A DNA stretch of 48,991 bases, from assembly GCA_017624155.1 (NCBI GenBank), contig JAGANS010000065.1, forward strand, positions 1-48,991, written 5' to 3'. Every line of letters begins with the position of its first letter. Positions within the stretch are counted from its first letter, which is position 1. The translations under genes and the position numbers were made by a program. Below the pieces are notes generated by a model. It worked only from the letters and a program-made list of their open reading frames with translations. It was not told the origin of the DNA and did no database searches. Shown here piece by piece: positions 17,650 through 26,180 of the stretch. This DNA comes from Muribaculaceae bacterium. Lineage in GTDB: Bacteria > Bacteroidota > Bacteroidia > Bacteroidales > Muribaculaceae.

Positions 17650-19214
17650 TTTCCTTTTCTGAGATTGAATGAGCCCGAATAGGTCACGCCTATCATGGCG
17701 CCGAAATTATCGCCTCGAAGCGAGCCACGGTCAAATGCCAGCTTCACATCGGCCCGAAGACCGGGCAGAAGGCGGCGTGCGTCCCAGCCGACGGCAAAGA
17801 GCATCGAAGTGTCGGTGAGGGTGTGGGCCGAGGGGCGGCGGCTCATGCCGAGGCCCTGCTGCCATGAATATTTCACGGCATAGTCGAACTCCGGACCGAG
17901 GCAGCCACGGACAGCGGCATGGACACCTCGGGCGCGGTTGTTCTCGAACACCGGGTTGCCGTCGAGGTTATATATCGGCGACACCAGAAACGGGGTGGCG
18001 ATGGCCATGCCGTAGTTGGCGTATGAAGTATATGTATCGTTGTTGTAGTAATTGTCGCCGCCGGTGGCCGATCCGGTGATGGTGGTTCCGGGAAAATCGC
18101 CGGGTGCCCAATGGATAGGGCCGCTCTGATTGCGGAAATCAAGATACTCCACGGCGGCGCCGGTGACCCAGGCCCTGCGGCCGGCCTTTTCGTGATAGTA
18201 AAGTCCCCACAGGCCATCCCAACCGTTGCGGCGGCCTATGCCCGAGCCGTCCTCCCAGGGCCACTGGAAGGCGAAGCTAAGCTCGCGGCCGTCGCGCAGA
18301 CGGTAGCGGGCCTTGAAGTCCCACGAGCCAAGTGTGTTCCCCTCATAGAAAGCGTTACCGTTGCCCTGGGTGGGCAGGAACATCTTGAGGACATCCTTGA
18401 AGCGGAAGCCTCGATGCTCCTCCCTGATGAGGATGCCCCGGCTGTACCATGCGCTTGAGCCACCAAACTGTCCGGCGGTCTGCATGCCGAGGGTAACGCT
18501 CAGCGGCTGACGCGGCGCCACACGGAAGTAGCAGCGCTTATATGTATAATATGTGTCGGTGGCGAGCACCCAGTTGAAATAGTTGTATTGCTGACGCATG
18601 AACTTGCTGTCGGTGAACTTTCCGTACTCCACCACGCCGTCGATCTGCACCCAGCCGCTTGTGAAGGGAATGTCCTGAAAGTCGATGAATCCGAGGCTCA
18701 CGCCCGGAATACCGCGTGCGTTGGAACTGCGTGTGAGATCGCCCGAACTGAGGCTCTCGTCGAGCAAGGCCGAATGCGGGTCTTTCTGCCCCACTCGGAG
18801 CAGCACGCCACGGTATTTCAGCTCACCGTAAAGCTGCTGAATCCATACCGGCGCAGGGCGGTTGCGCTCCTTGGTAACGATGTATTCGGGCCCTATGGGT
18901 TTGGGATGCCCGTACGGCGAGTTATATTTCACCTTATCATAATAATTGGCGTGCGAATAGCCGGTGATGACTTCCGCACCGGCGCCCCAGCTGAAACGCC
19001 TGCTGCGGTCGACACGCACACGGGCTCCGAGGTCGAGCAAGGCCGAGTTCTTGCGCACCACACGTCCACCATTGAGCGAGCCGATGAAGTAGGGCGCGAA
19101 CTGCCCGGTGGAGCTGTTGAGCAATACATCACCGCTGTATTCCAGTTCATTGCCGGCCTGAGCCGCTGCAGAAGCGAGCAGCAGCATGGCGGCTGTAACA
19201 AATCTCAGTTTCAT
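17646..19214 (-). CDS. Wzi-like capsule-assembly outer-membrane beta-barrel
   Basis: 522 residues with a signal peptide (about 1-20, SAAAQA). The rest shows alternating amphipathic strands rich in Tyr, Trp and Gly, as in outer-membrane barrels. SLSSGDLTRSSNARGIPGVS (about 157-176) matches the conserved stretch of Bacteroidetes capsule assembly Wzi family proteins, and the chain ends in a strand-like SGSFNLRKGK. Wzi anchors capsular polysaccharide on the cell surface. As first gene of the operon with LegB-, NeuD- and NeuB-like enzymes, it points to a nonulosonate-containing surface glycan. The ATG at 19214 lies only five bases after a -7 box, so the mRNA may be leaderless. Confidence 0.72.
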   Translation of the reverse strand: MKLRFVTAAMLLLASAAAQAGNELEYSGDVLLNSSTGQFAPYFIGSLNGGRVVRKNSALLDLGARVRVDRSRRFSWGAGAEVITGYSHANYYDKVKYNSPYGHPKPIGPEYIVTKERNRPAPVWIQQLYGELKYRGVLLRVGQKDPHSALLDESLSSGDLTRSSNARGIPGVSLGFIDFQDIPFTSGWVQIDGVVEYGKFTDSKFMRQQYNYFNWVLATDTYYTYKRCYFRVAPRQPLSVTLGMQTAGQFGGSSAWYSRGILIREEHRGFRFKDVLKMFLPTQGNGNAFYEGNTLGSWDFKARYRLRDGRELSFAFQWPWEDGSGIGRRNGWDGLWGLYYHEKAGRRAWVTGAAVEYLDFRNQSGPIHWAPGDFPGTTITGSATGGDNYYNNDTYTSYANYGMAIATPFLVSPIYNLDGNPVFENNRARGVHAAVRGCLGPEFDYAVKYSWQQGLGMSRRPSAHTLTDTSMLFAVGWDARRLLPGLRADVKLAFDRGSLRGDNFGAMIGVTYSGSFNLRKGK

Positions 19215-19219
19215 ATCCG

Positions 19220-19227
19220 CAAAAATA
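19220..19227 (-). promoter_or_regulatory. -7 box abutting the Wzi-like start codon
   Basis: The minus strand reads TATTTTTG (TAnnTTTG), five bases before the ATG. A TTG lies 16 bases upstream at 19246-19244, shorter than the usual 19. Confidence 0.45.
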
Positions 19228-19297
19228 CAAATAAAAAAACATCCAACCTGTTAATTGATGTTAATAACGATAATATGATTAAACCATAAACTGAAAA

Positions 19298-19354
19298 ATG
19301 AGTCCAAAAGACAAACTTCAAGAAACACTTTTTTCAGAACTCCTTTTTGATTAG
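19298..19354 (+). CDS. Possible 18-codon micro-ORF in the divergent intergenic region
   Basis: ATG to TAG encodes MSPKDKLQETLFSELLFD, an amphipathic-looking peptide. It ends 7 bases before a strong terminator hairpin and sits between divergent genes, so it is not a leader in the usual sense. No ribosome site or -7 box is clear upstream. It could be a micropeptide, part of a small RNA, or chance. Confidence 0.3.
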   Translation: MSPKDKLQETLFSELLFD

Positions 19355-19361
19355 ATAACGG

Positions 19362-19391
19362 AACCCCGACTCGCGAAGAATCGGGGTTTTT
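19362..19391 (+). terminator. Orphan intrinsic terminator between divergent genes
   Basis: An 8-bp stem AACCCCGA / TCGGGGTT with an 11-base loop and a T-run (19387-19391). There is no annotated gene upstream on this strand, which suggests a short transcript ending here. Confidence 0.75.
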
Positions 19392-19477
19392 GTTTGTATA
19401 AGCGATATGTGATGTTAAAAAAGTAATATAAAAGAATTTTTTTGCATAAATATTTCTCGATTAATACACAAAATGCT

Positions 19478-19485
19478 TATCTTTG
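19478..19485 (+). promoter_or_regulatory. -7 box for the first S8 protease
   Basis: TATCTTTG matches TAnnTTTG, 43 bases before the ATG at 19529; no canonical TTG at -33. Confidence 0.5.
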
Positions 19486-19528
19486 CAACGAATTGAATAC
19501 CTAACGAAAAAACAACCATAATAAAGAT

Positions 19529-21838
19529 ATGAAAAAATCATACACCCTGTTGCTGCTTGCAGGTGCTGTGGGACTGTCGGCCTTTGCTGAGAACAAATTC
19601 GACGCAATGGGAGCGATGGTGATGAATACCTACAAGATGTTTCAGCAAAATCCCACAGCCGACCCGGCTCTTGGCGAGAATCTTCCCGTCAATCCTGATG
19701 CACTGCGCGGACGCTCGGCCGAGAATGTATCAGTAATGGTGAAGCTTGCCCCCGGCACATCGGCATCCGACCTGGAGGCCCGCGGTCTTGACATCGTATC
19801 GGAGCTGGGCAGTATCGTGCTTGCCTCAGGCTCGTTTGAGGACATCGACGCGCTCAACGGCTGCGATTTCGTCGAGGCGATGTCGTTTGGCGGCGTTGCC
19901 AAGCCCATGCTTGATCTTGCCCGCAGGTATACAGGTGTAGACAAGATACACGAAGGCACCGACCTGACGCAGGCATACGACGGCACGGGCGTCTTGGCCG
20001 GCATATACGATACCGGCATCGACCCCAACCACAGCAATTTCATGAGCCGCACCGAGGACTACTCGCGTGTGGATGTCGTATGGCATTTTACCGGCAGTGA
20101 CGGCAAATCAAGACAGTATCTCGATGTAACCCGCTTTGAGACTGACGATCCATATGAAACGCACGGCACACACGTGCTGGGCTGCATGGCAGGCGGCTTC
20201 AATCAGGCCGGCGGCAAGGTGGCAACCATGACACGCCATACGAGCCGTCCGTCGAGCCGCGCCACGGTAAGCGACAAGACGCCCAACCCATATTACGGCA
20301 TGGCGCCCAATGCGTATATCGCCGCAGGCTGCGGCTCTTTGCGCGATCCCAACATCATGGCTGCCGCCCAGAAAGTGCGCGACTATGCCAAGAGCGAGGG
20401 ACTGCCGGCCGTACTCAACCTGTCGATCGGAAGCACCATAGGCCGGCACGACGGCACCGACCTGATATCGCAGGCACTCAACGAGGCAGGCAAGGACATC
20501 ATAGTATGTGTGGCTGCCGGCAACGAGGGCGACCTGAACATATCGTTCGACAAGACTCTCGGACCGGACGAAACCGAATTCATCACCTTCATCACATGCG
20601 ATGCTCAGAGCTTCAGCGGATACCTTGATTTCTGGAGCGATTCGAGTACACCCTTCGAAATTCATCCGCTCGTATTTGATGAGGTGGAGAACGAAATCCT
20701 TGACGAACTCGACTGGAAAGGCGGCGTGAACGGCGAACTTGTTACCCTCAGCACACAGAAATCGACATCATACGAAAATCTTGACTCATTCACCAAATAT
20801 TTCAGCAGTTCTTCCTTACAAATGCAGTCGTCGACCAACACAGGCACCAACAACCGCTACAACGTGATGATGTCGGCCAACCTGACATGGCACCGCTCTG
20901 CTAACCGCGACCACACCCGCCTGGTAGGCTTCCGTATCATAGGTAAGCCGGGCCAGCGTATCACCGGCACCACCAATGCGGGTGCATCAGACGGTACCTC
21001 CGCAGTATTCACCAACTGCGACTGGGACGAGTATGTGAACGGCTCGCCTGACTTCTCTATCAATTCGATGGCTAACTTCGAAAACTGTGTGGTAGTAGGC
21101 GCGTGGAACACGGCTGTGGTATGGCCGGCTATATCGGGCGGTGTATATTCGTACATGGGCAGCACCATGAAGCGTGATGAAGTGGCCGAATACTCGTCGT
21201 ACGGCACCGATGACAACGGCAACGCACTGCCCCACGTGTGCGCTCCGGGCACAGCCATAGTATCCTCGATATCCACATATTATTACAACAATGCAGCCGG
21301 CGCATACGGCACACAATATACCAACAGCGTGAGCGCCGCGCAAAGCTACGACGGCCGCAACAACTACTGGGAATCCATGCAGGGCACATCGATGGCCTGC
21401 CCGGTGGTGGCCGGCGGCATCGCCCTGTGGCTCCAGGCAAATCCCGACCTCAAGGTGGCTGACGTACGCCGCATCATCAAGGACACCGCCGACCGCGATG
21501 CAGCTGTCACCGGCTTCGAACCCGCCATCAAGTGGGGCGCCGGCAAGTTCAACGCCTACGAGGGTCTGAAGGAAGTTCTCAAGGGCTCGGGCGTAGACGA
21601 CGTGCTTGTCGAGAACAAGAATCCGATGCTCATCTCCGCAGCCGGTCCCTCGGCATGGGACATCACCGTGCCCGGCGCACAGAGCGTGAAGGCTGACCTC
21701 TACAACCTGCAGGGCGTGAAGGTGGCATCGGCATCGGCACAGAGCCACAACCTGCTCCTTGAGGCTGACGGCCTCGCCAAAGGCGTATATATAATCAACG
21801 TCAACGGCAAGGAATCGCAGCGTGTACTTGTGAAGTGA
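19529..21838 (+). CDS. Secreted S8 subtilisin-like protease with T9SS-like C-terminal tail
   Basis: 769 residues. The signal peptide (1-20, ending SAFA) is followed by an I9-like propeptide (about 70-130). The S8 domain has catalytic D161 (IYDTGIDPNH), H212 (THGTHVLG), oxyanion N332 (AAGNEG) and S621 (GTSMACPVVAGG). The distance from N332 to S621 is much longer than in plain subtilisins, showing an inserted beta-rich domain (about 345-540). The end (YNLQGVKVASAS, then GVYIINVNGK and QRVLVK) resembles a type IX secretion sorting domain. It is followed by a hairpin and a paralogous protease, and is probably cell-surface or extracellular. Targets are unknown. Confidence 0.9.
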   Translation: MKKSYTLLLLAGAVGLSAFAENKFDAMGAMVMNTYKMFQQNPTADPALGENLPVNPDALRGRSAENVSVMVKLAPGTSASDLEARGLDIVSELGSIVLASGSFEDIDALNGCDFVEAMSFGGVAKPMLDLARRYTGVDKIHEGTDLTQAYDGTGVLAGIYDTGIDPNHSNFMSRTEDYSRVDVVWHFTGSDGKSRQYLDVTRFETDDPYETHGTHVLGCMAGGFNQAGGKVATMTRHTSRPSSRATVSDKTPNPYYGMAPNAYIAAGCGSLRDPNIMAAAQKVRDYAKSEGLPAVLNLSIGSTIGRHDGTDLISQALNEAGKDIIVCVAAGNEGDLNISFDKTLGPDETEFITFITCDAQSFSGYLDFWSDSSTPFEIHPLVFDEVENEILDELDWKGGVNGELVTLSTQKSTSYENLDSFTKYFSSSSLQMQSSTNTGTNNRYNVMMSANLTWHRSANRDHTRLVGFRIIGKPGQRITGTTNAGASDGTSAVFTNCDWDEYVNGSPDFSINSMANFENCVVVGAWNTAVVWPAISGGVYSYMGSTMKRDEVAEYSSYGTDDNGNALPHVCAPGTAIVSSISTYYYNNAAGAYGTQYTNSVSAAQSYDGRNNYWESMQGTSMACPVVAGGIALWLQANPDLKVADVRRIIKDTADRDAAVTGFEPAIKWGAGKFNAYEGLKEVLKGSGVDDVLVENKNPMLISAAGPSAWDITVPGAQSVKADLYNLQGVKVASASAQSHNLLLEADGLAKGVYIINVNGKESQRVLVK

Positions 21839-21868
21839 TTATCCTTGACTTAATCAATTAATATACAG

Positions 21869-21896
21869 GACCGCATGCCGCATCCGGCGTGCGGTC
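21869..21896 (+). terminator. Hairpin between the two S8 proteases
   Basis: A 12-bp stem (GACCGCATGCCG / CGGCGTGCGGTC, one wobble) with a CATC loop, followed by TTCCTAT. It could reduce read-through into the second protease. Confidence 0.55.
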
Positions 21897-21913
21897 TTCC
21901 TATAAACGACAAT

Positions 21914-23965
21914 ATGAAAAGCTTTCTCCTCGCGACAATAATGCTGGCCGCCGCACCGGCGGTACAGAGCGCCACAGGCGACCCATTCACCCGCATAGCG
22001 GCCACCGAAGCCACGGCTCAGGGCCGCTCGGAGGGCCGATACAGCAGCCTCATACTGGAGCTTGAAAGCCCCGACACGGACACCAAGCCGCTGACCGAAC
22101 GCGGCATAGTGATATGGGGACGCCGCGGCGAACTGGTGCTGGCCTGCGTACCCGAGAATCTGCTGCCAGTGCTCGACGATATTCCGGGCATAGACCGTGC
22201 ATCGGTGGCCCGGCCGGTATCAGCGAGCATGGATGTGGCGCGTGCCTTCACAGGAGCCGACGCTGTGGCAGCCGGCACAGGCCTCCCGGCCGGCTATACG
22301 GGGCGTGGGGTAACCGTAGGCTTCTCCGACTCGGGCTTCGACCCGGGACACATAGCCTTTGCCGGACGGCTCAGGGGCGCATGGCACTACTGCGACTCCA
22401 CGGCAAGCATCAGCCCATTTGCGGCCGGAGAGACCGACAACACATCCATGACCCATGCCACGCATGTGGCCAACATACTGGCCGGCGGCGACATGAGCGC
22501 GCCATATAACGGAGCGGCCCCCGGCGCGAGCATCGTGGCCACAACATCGGGGCTGCACGATGTGGAAATATTGGCCGGAGTGGAACGTGTGATAGCCTCG
22601 GCCCGCGAGGCCGGCGAGCCGGCGGTTGTGAACCTGTCGCTGGGGACGGTCATCGGTCCCCACGACGGCAGCGACCTCTTCTGCCGCTATCTCGACCGCT
22701 GCGCCGAGGAGGCCGCCATACTGCTGTCGGCGGGCAATGACGGCATGTCGCCGGTGAGCGCCACACACACCTTCACATCAGCGGCACCGACCGTCAAGCT
22801 AATGTACGATCCCACCGACTGGGACAGGCCCGACCATCTGATATGCTCGACCGACATCTGGGGCGACGGCCCGTCGCCGATCGACGTCCGTTTCATAGTG
22901 TGGAATATTCTGGACATGGCTATCGAATATATTACGCCGTGGGTCAGTTTCACCGGGACGGATGATAACAGCATATACGAACTCTCAGCCGATACCGACC
23001 CTGAATGGGGCCGCTACTTCTCGGGCAAATGTCTGGCGGCAGCCGAACTCAACCCGACCAACAACCGCTACAATGTCGCGATAAGCCACAAGCTCGCAAA
23101 TACAGAAAAATATCCCGACAAGACATTCGGCCTGCGCCTCGTAGTAATCGAAATCCGCGGACAAGACGGCAGCACCGCCGATATATGCGTCGACGGCACG
23201 GCCACATTCCATAAGCCGGTGGCGGCTATAGACGTGGCCGCGGGTGACGCGCACCTGTCGATAAGCTCGATGGCCTGCGGCCACAATACCATGAGCGTGG
23301 GCATGTGGACCTCGCGCGATGTGACACCGGCAGCCGACGGCGGCAGCGTGGACCACAGCGGATTCGTGCAGGCCGGCAGCATGTGCCCGTACAGCTCATG
23401 GGGGACGGTGCGCGACGGCCGCAGCCTGCCACACTTCAGCGCTCCCGGCGCCATGATAGTGTCGGCGATGAGCGCACCCTACCTCACAGCCAATCCCGGC
23501 CGCAAAGCCGACATCGCCGCATACAGCAAGGCCGATCCGACATGCGCGTATTATGCCGACTGCGGCACATCCATGGCCGCACCCCTCGCCGCCGGCATCA
23601 TGGCTCTGTGGCTCGAAGCCGACCCCACCCTGACACCGGCCGAACTGCGCGACATCGCCGTGAGCACCGCACGCACCGAGGGCGCCGACCCGCTCGACCC
23701 GCGCACCGGCGCCGGAATAATCGATGCCGTGGCCGGACTGCGCAAGATACTCGGCAGTGAGGGCCGCATTGACGCCGTAGCCGAGCTGGTGAGGCTCTAT
23801 CGCCGCGACGGCCGCCTTGAGGCCGAGGGCTTTGACCCGGCTACAATGCGTATCGAAGTCTACGGCATGGACGGGCGCCCGGTGAGGGCCGACGCGCTGC
23901 CCGCAGGGCCGGTCGTAGTGAAGATTATCACCGAGGGTGGAGTATCTGTGAAAAAATTGTTGTAA
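21914..23965 (+). CDS. Secreted S8 subtilisin-like protease, paralogue
   Basis: 683 residues from the ATG at 21914. An in-frame ATG at 21875 is rejected because only the later start gives a clean signal peptide (MKSFLLATIMLAAAPAVQS), and the hairpin lies between the two. The triad is D139 (GFSDSGFDPGH), H181 (in THATHVAN, where the usual HGTH Gly is Ala) and S553 (GTSMAAPLAAG), with N275 in SAGNDG. It shares with the upstream protease the propeptide layout, the long insert with a TNNRYNV motif, and a T9SS-like end (YGMDGRPVRADALPAG). The stop TAA is inside a -7 box for queA, 9 bases before that gene. Confidence 0.87.
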   Translation: MKSFLLATIMLAAAPAVQSATGDPFTRIAATEATAQGRSEGRYSSLILELESPDTDTKPLTERGIVIWGRRGELVLACVPENLLPVLDDIPGIDRASVARPVSASMDVARAFTGADAVAAGTGLPAGYTGRGVTVGFSDSGFDPGHIAFAGRLRGAWHYCDSTASISPFAAGETDNTSMTHATHVANILAGGDMSAPYNGAAPGASIVATTSGLHDVEILAGVERVIASAREAGEPAVVNLSLGTVIGPHDGSDLFCRYLDRCAEEAAILLSAGNDGMSPVSATHTFTSAAPTVKLMYDPTDWDRPDHLICSTDIWGDGPSPIDVRFIVWNILDMAIEYITPWVSFTGTDDNSIYELSADTDPEWGRYFSGKCLAAAELNPTNNRYNVAISHKLANTEKYPDKTFGLRLVVIEIRGQDGSTADICVDGTATFHKPVAAIDVAAGDAHLSISSMACGHNTMSVGMWTSRDVTPAADGGSVDHSGFVQAGSMCPYSSWGTVRDGRSLPHFSAPGAMIVSAMSAPYLTANPGRKADIAAYSKADPTCAYYADCGTSMAAPLAAGIMALWLEADPTLTPAELRDIAVSTARTEGADPLDPRTGAGIIDAVAGLRKILGSEGRIDAVAELVRLYRRDGRLEAEGFDPATMRIEVYGMDGRPVRADALPAGPVVVKIITEGGVSVKKLL

Positions 23966-23970
23966 TTTTG
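23963..23970 (+). promoter_or_regulatory. -7 box overlapping the protease stop codon, upstream of queA
   Basis: TAATTTTG (TAnnTTTG) begins with the TAA stop of the protease gene and ends 4 bases before the queA ATG. No canonical TTG is found, so it may be fortuitous. Confidence 0.35.
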
Positions 23971-23974
23971 CGGC

Positions 23975-25195
23975 ATGAAGTCAAATCCGCAAGACATACT
24001 TATCGGGCGCTATGACTATCCGCTGCCCCAGGAGCGCATAGCATCGCATCCGCTGGCTCAGCGCGACGCCTGCAAGCTGCTGACATACCGCCGCGGCGGC
24101 GAGCCTGCCGAACATATATTTGCCGAACTGCCCGGACTGCTGCCCGAGGGCTCGACCCTCGTATGTAATAATACACGTGTGATAAACGCACGCCTGCGTT
24201 TCCGCAAGGACACGGGCGCGGCAATCGAAATATTCTGTCTCGAACCGGCGATGCCGGCTGACTATGCCGAAAACTTTGCCTGCACCGACAGCTGCGAGTG
24301 GGTATGCCTGGTGGGCAACTCCAAGCGCTGGAAGAGCGGCACGCTCACGACAACCATAGAAATCGGCGGCAACACGCACACTCTCAGCGCCGAGCGCGTG
24401 CGCCCCGAGGGCAATTCGTGGGTGATACGATTCAGCTGGGACGGCAGGGCGAGCTTTGCCGAGGTGATAACGGCCGCCGGCGAGATTCCGATTCCGCCCT
24501 ACCTCAACCGCTCGACCGAGGCCGGCGACTCGACCGACTATCAGACCGTGTACTCGCACATCAACGGCTCGGTAGCGGCTCCGACGGCAGGACTGCATTT
24601 CACGCCGACGCTGCTCGATGAACTCGACCGCAAGGGCTTCGGACGCCTTGAGGTGACGCTGCACGTGGGCGCCGGCACATTCCAGCCCGTAAAGAGCGAC
24701 GCCATCGGCGACCATCCGATGCACAGCGAGTTTATCACCGTGCCTGCCGACACTATCCGGCGACTTGCCGATATGAATGGCAACAGCCATGTAATAGCGG
24801 TCGGTACGACATCCGTGCGTACCCTCGAGAGCCTGTACCATATCGGCTGCCTCATCAGCGCCGGCGAGTGGCGGGGCGAGGTGCCGCAGTGGTATCCGTA
24901 CAGCGACAAGCATCCGCGCCTCAGTACACGCGAAGCCCTCATCACGCTGGCCGATTACCTTGAGAAAGACGGCAGCGACACCCTGGTGGCCGACACACGC
25001 ATAATCATAGCTCCGGGATACGAATACAAGGTGGTTGACGGCATGATAACCAATTTCCATCAGCCCCGGTCGACCCTGCTGCTGCTCGTATCAGCCTTTA
25101 TCGGCGATGATAACTGGCGCCCCGTCTACGACTATGCTTTGGCTCATGACTTCCGCTTCCTTAGCTATGGCGACGCCTGCCTATTCGTGAAATAA
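23975..25195 (+). CDS. queA: S-adenosylmethionine:tRNA ribosyltransferase-isomerase
   Basis: QueA transfers the ribosyl part of S-adenosylmethionine to preQ1 in the wobble position of GUN-anticodon tRNAs, forming epoxyqueuosine. 406 residues, the longer form common in Bacteroidetes. Motifs: NNTRVINARL (65-74), YQTVYSHINGSVAAPTAGLH (189-208), GAGTFQPVK (232-240) and the late NFHQPRSTLLLLVSAF. It follows the second protease by 9 bases and precedes an unknown gene by 11 bases. No other queuosine gene is in the window. Confidence 0.96.
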   Translation: MKSNPQDILIGRYDYPLPQERIASHPLAQRDACKLLTYRRGGEPAEHIFAELPGLLPEGSTLVCNNTRVINARLRFRKDTGAAIEIFCLEPAMPADYAENFACTDSCEWVCLVGNSKRWKSGTLTTTIEIGGNTHTLSAERVRPEGNSWVIRFSWDGRASFAEVITAAGEIPIPPYLNRSTEAGDSTDYQTVYSHINGSVAAPTAGLHFTPTLLDELDRKGFGRLEVTLHVGAGTFQPVKSDAIGDHPMHSEFITVPADTIRRLADMNGNSHVIAVGTTSVRTLESLYHIGCLISAGEWRGEVPQWYPYSDKHPRLSTREALITLADYLEKDGSDTLVADTRIIIAPGYEYKVVDGMITNFHQPRSTLLLLVSAFIGDDNWRPVYDYALAHDFRFLSYGDACLFVK

Positions 25196-25206
25196 CAGAC
25201 CTGAAA

Positions 25207-25896
25207 ATGTTACCCGAGACCAATCCCGACATCATATATGTACCGGCGGCTACGCTGCGCGGCGGATACCGCGACCTGGCCACGGCTGTCGACGCGCTGC
25301 TCTACCCCGATGCCTGCATTCCCGACATCATAAGGCAAAATGTAAGGTATCGCGACTATGAACGCGAGCATGGTGCCCGCGCAGCGGTGAATCTCCTTGT
25401 GGAGGAATCGCCTGCGCTCGGCCGTGACGCCGAGAGCCTGAGCCGGTCGGTATATCTGCTCAAATCCTCGCCCATAGCCGATTACGACATCCAGGCATGG
25501 CCCATAGACAAGCCGTTCACCCTGTGCGGTCACCGCTTTGAAGGCCTCAGAGACCTGCAGGCATGTGTGGAGATGACGGGCGATGCCGAGATCAGCCGCT
25601 TCAGCTATTTCTCAATGGCGTTGAAGGATCACAAACATATCGACGGGCTGCATGTAGGATCGGTCACCGAGGGCTATCCGCGGTTTGACTCATACGACGA
25701 TTGCGACACCCGCAGCTATCAGAACTTCATGATAAGCCGCGAGCCGATAACAAAAAGCATGCTCAAGGCATTTGCGGGTCTGCCGGCCAGGACAAACTAC
25801 TGCAAGGTGGAAGAAAAGATTCCGGCAGAGTGGCTTCCGCTGGTGTACTATGTGGGCGACTACAATTATATTCAGATTGCCACACCAAAGGATTAA
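25207..25896 (+). CDS. Protein of unknown function downstream of queA
   Basis: 229 residues, soluble, with no signal peptide or membrane segment. It starts MLPETNPDIIYVPAATLRGG and is rich in aromatic and acidic residues (YPRFDSYDDCDTRSYQNFM). I do not recognise the family. It begins 11 bases after queA, so co-transcription is likely. Its stop TAA shares the TTAA at 25893-25896 with the stop of the RyR gene on the other strand, so the two convergent genes overlap by four bases and there is no room for a terminator. Confidence 0.75.
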   Translation: MLPETNPDIIYVPAATLRGGYRDLATAVDALLYPDACIPDIIRQNVRYRDYEREHGARAAVNLLVEESPALGRDAESLSRSVYLLKSSPIADYDIQAWPIDKPFTLCGHRFEGLRDLQACVEMTGDAEISRFSYFSMALKDHKHIDGLHVGSVTEGYPRFDSYDDCDTRSYQNFMISREPITKSMLKAFAGLPARTNYCKVEEKIPAEWLPLVYYVGDYNYIQIATPKD

Positions 25897-26180
25897 CGCG
25901 GCGGCTCGATGCGGAATCCGAGTTTGAGAATCAGACGTATAGTTTCGCGCGAAGTGGCACGGTCATAGTCCTTCTCCTCCTCGGTGAGTTCATCGTAAGG
26001 CACGAGGCAACTGTGAGTGCGCAGACTCTCGCTGCGCTCGGGGCCATAGGTCCAGCCGTCGTCAAGACGGCCCTTGGCCCATACTTCGTGTACATTGCGG
26101 GCTATCTGCTCGGCCAGCGGCTCAAGCTCGGGCGGCAACTGCACGTCGCTCGTGTCGATCGGTCGCGGGATGTATTTCAT
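25893..26180 (-). CDS. Stand-alone RyR-domain protein
   Basis: 95 residues that make up little more than one RyR domain, the small helical module repeated in animal ryanodine receptors and also found in bacteria. VHEVWAKGRLDDGWTYGP (30-47) has the conserved Trp and GW-YGP, and LVPYDELTEEEKDYDR (59-74) is the second signature. Bacterial RyR domains are thought to be ligand-sensing modules; the ligand is not known. Its ATG overlaps the stop of the channel-like gene (ATGA), which itself ends in a RyR-like domain. It may compete for, or deliver, the same ligand. Confidence 0.85.
   Translation of the reverse strand: MKYIPRPIDTSDVQLPPELEPLAEQIARNVHEVWAKGRLDDGWTYGPERSESLRTHSCLVPYDELTEEEKDYDRATSRETIRLILKLGFRIEPPR

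Noticed and set aside
21875..21913. Upstream start for the second S8 protease
   Set aside because: It would begin inside a hairpin and put polar residues before the signal peptide.
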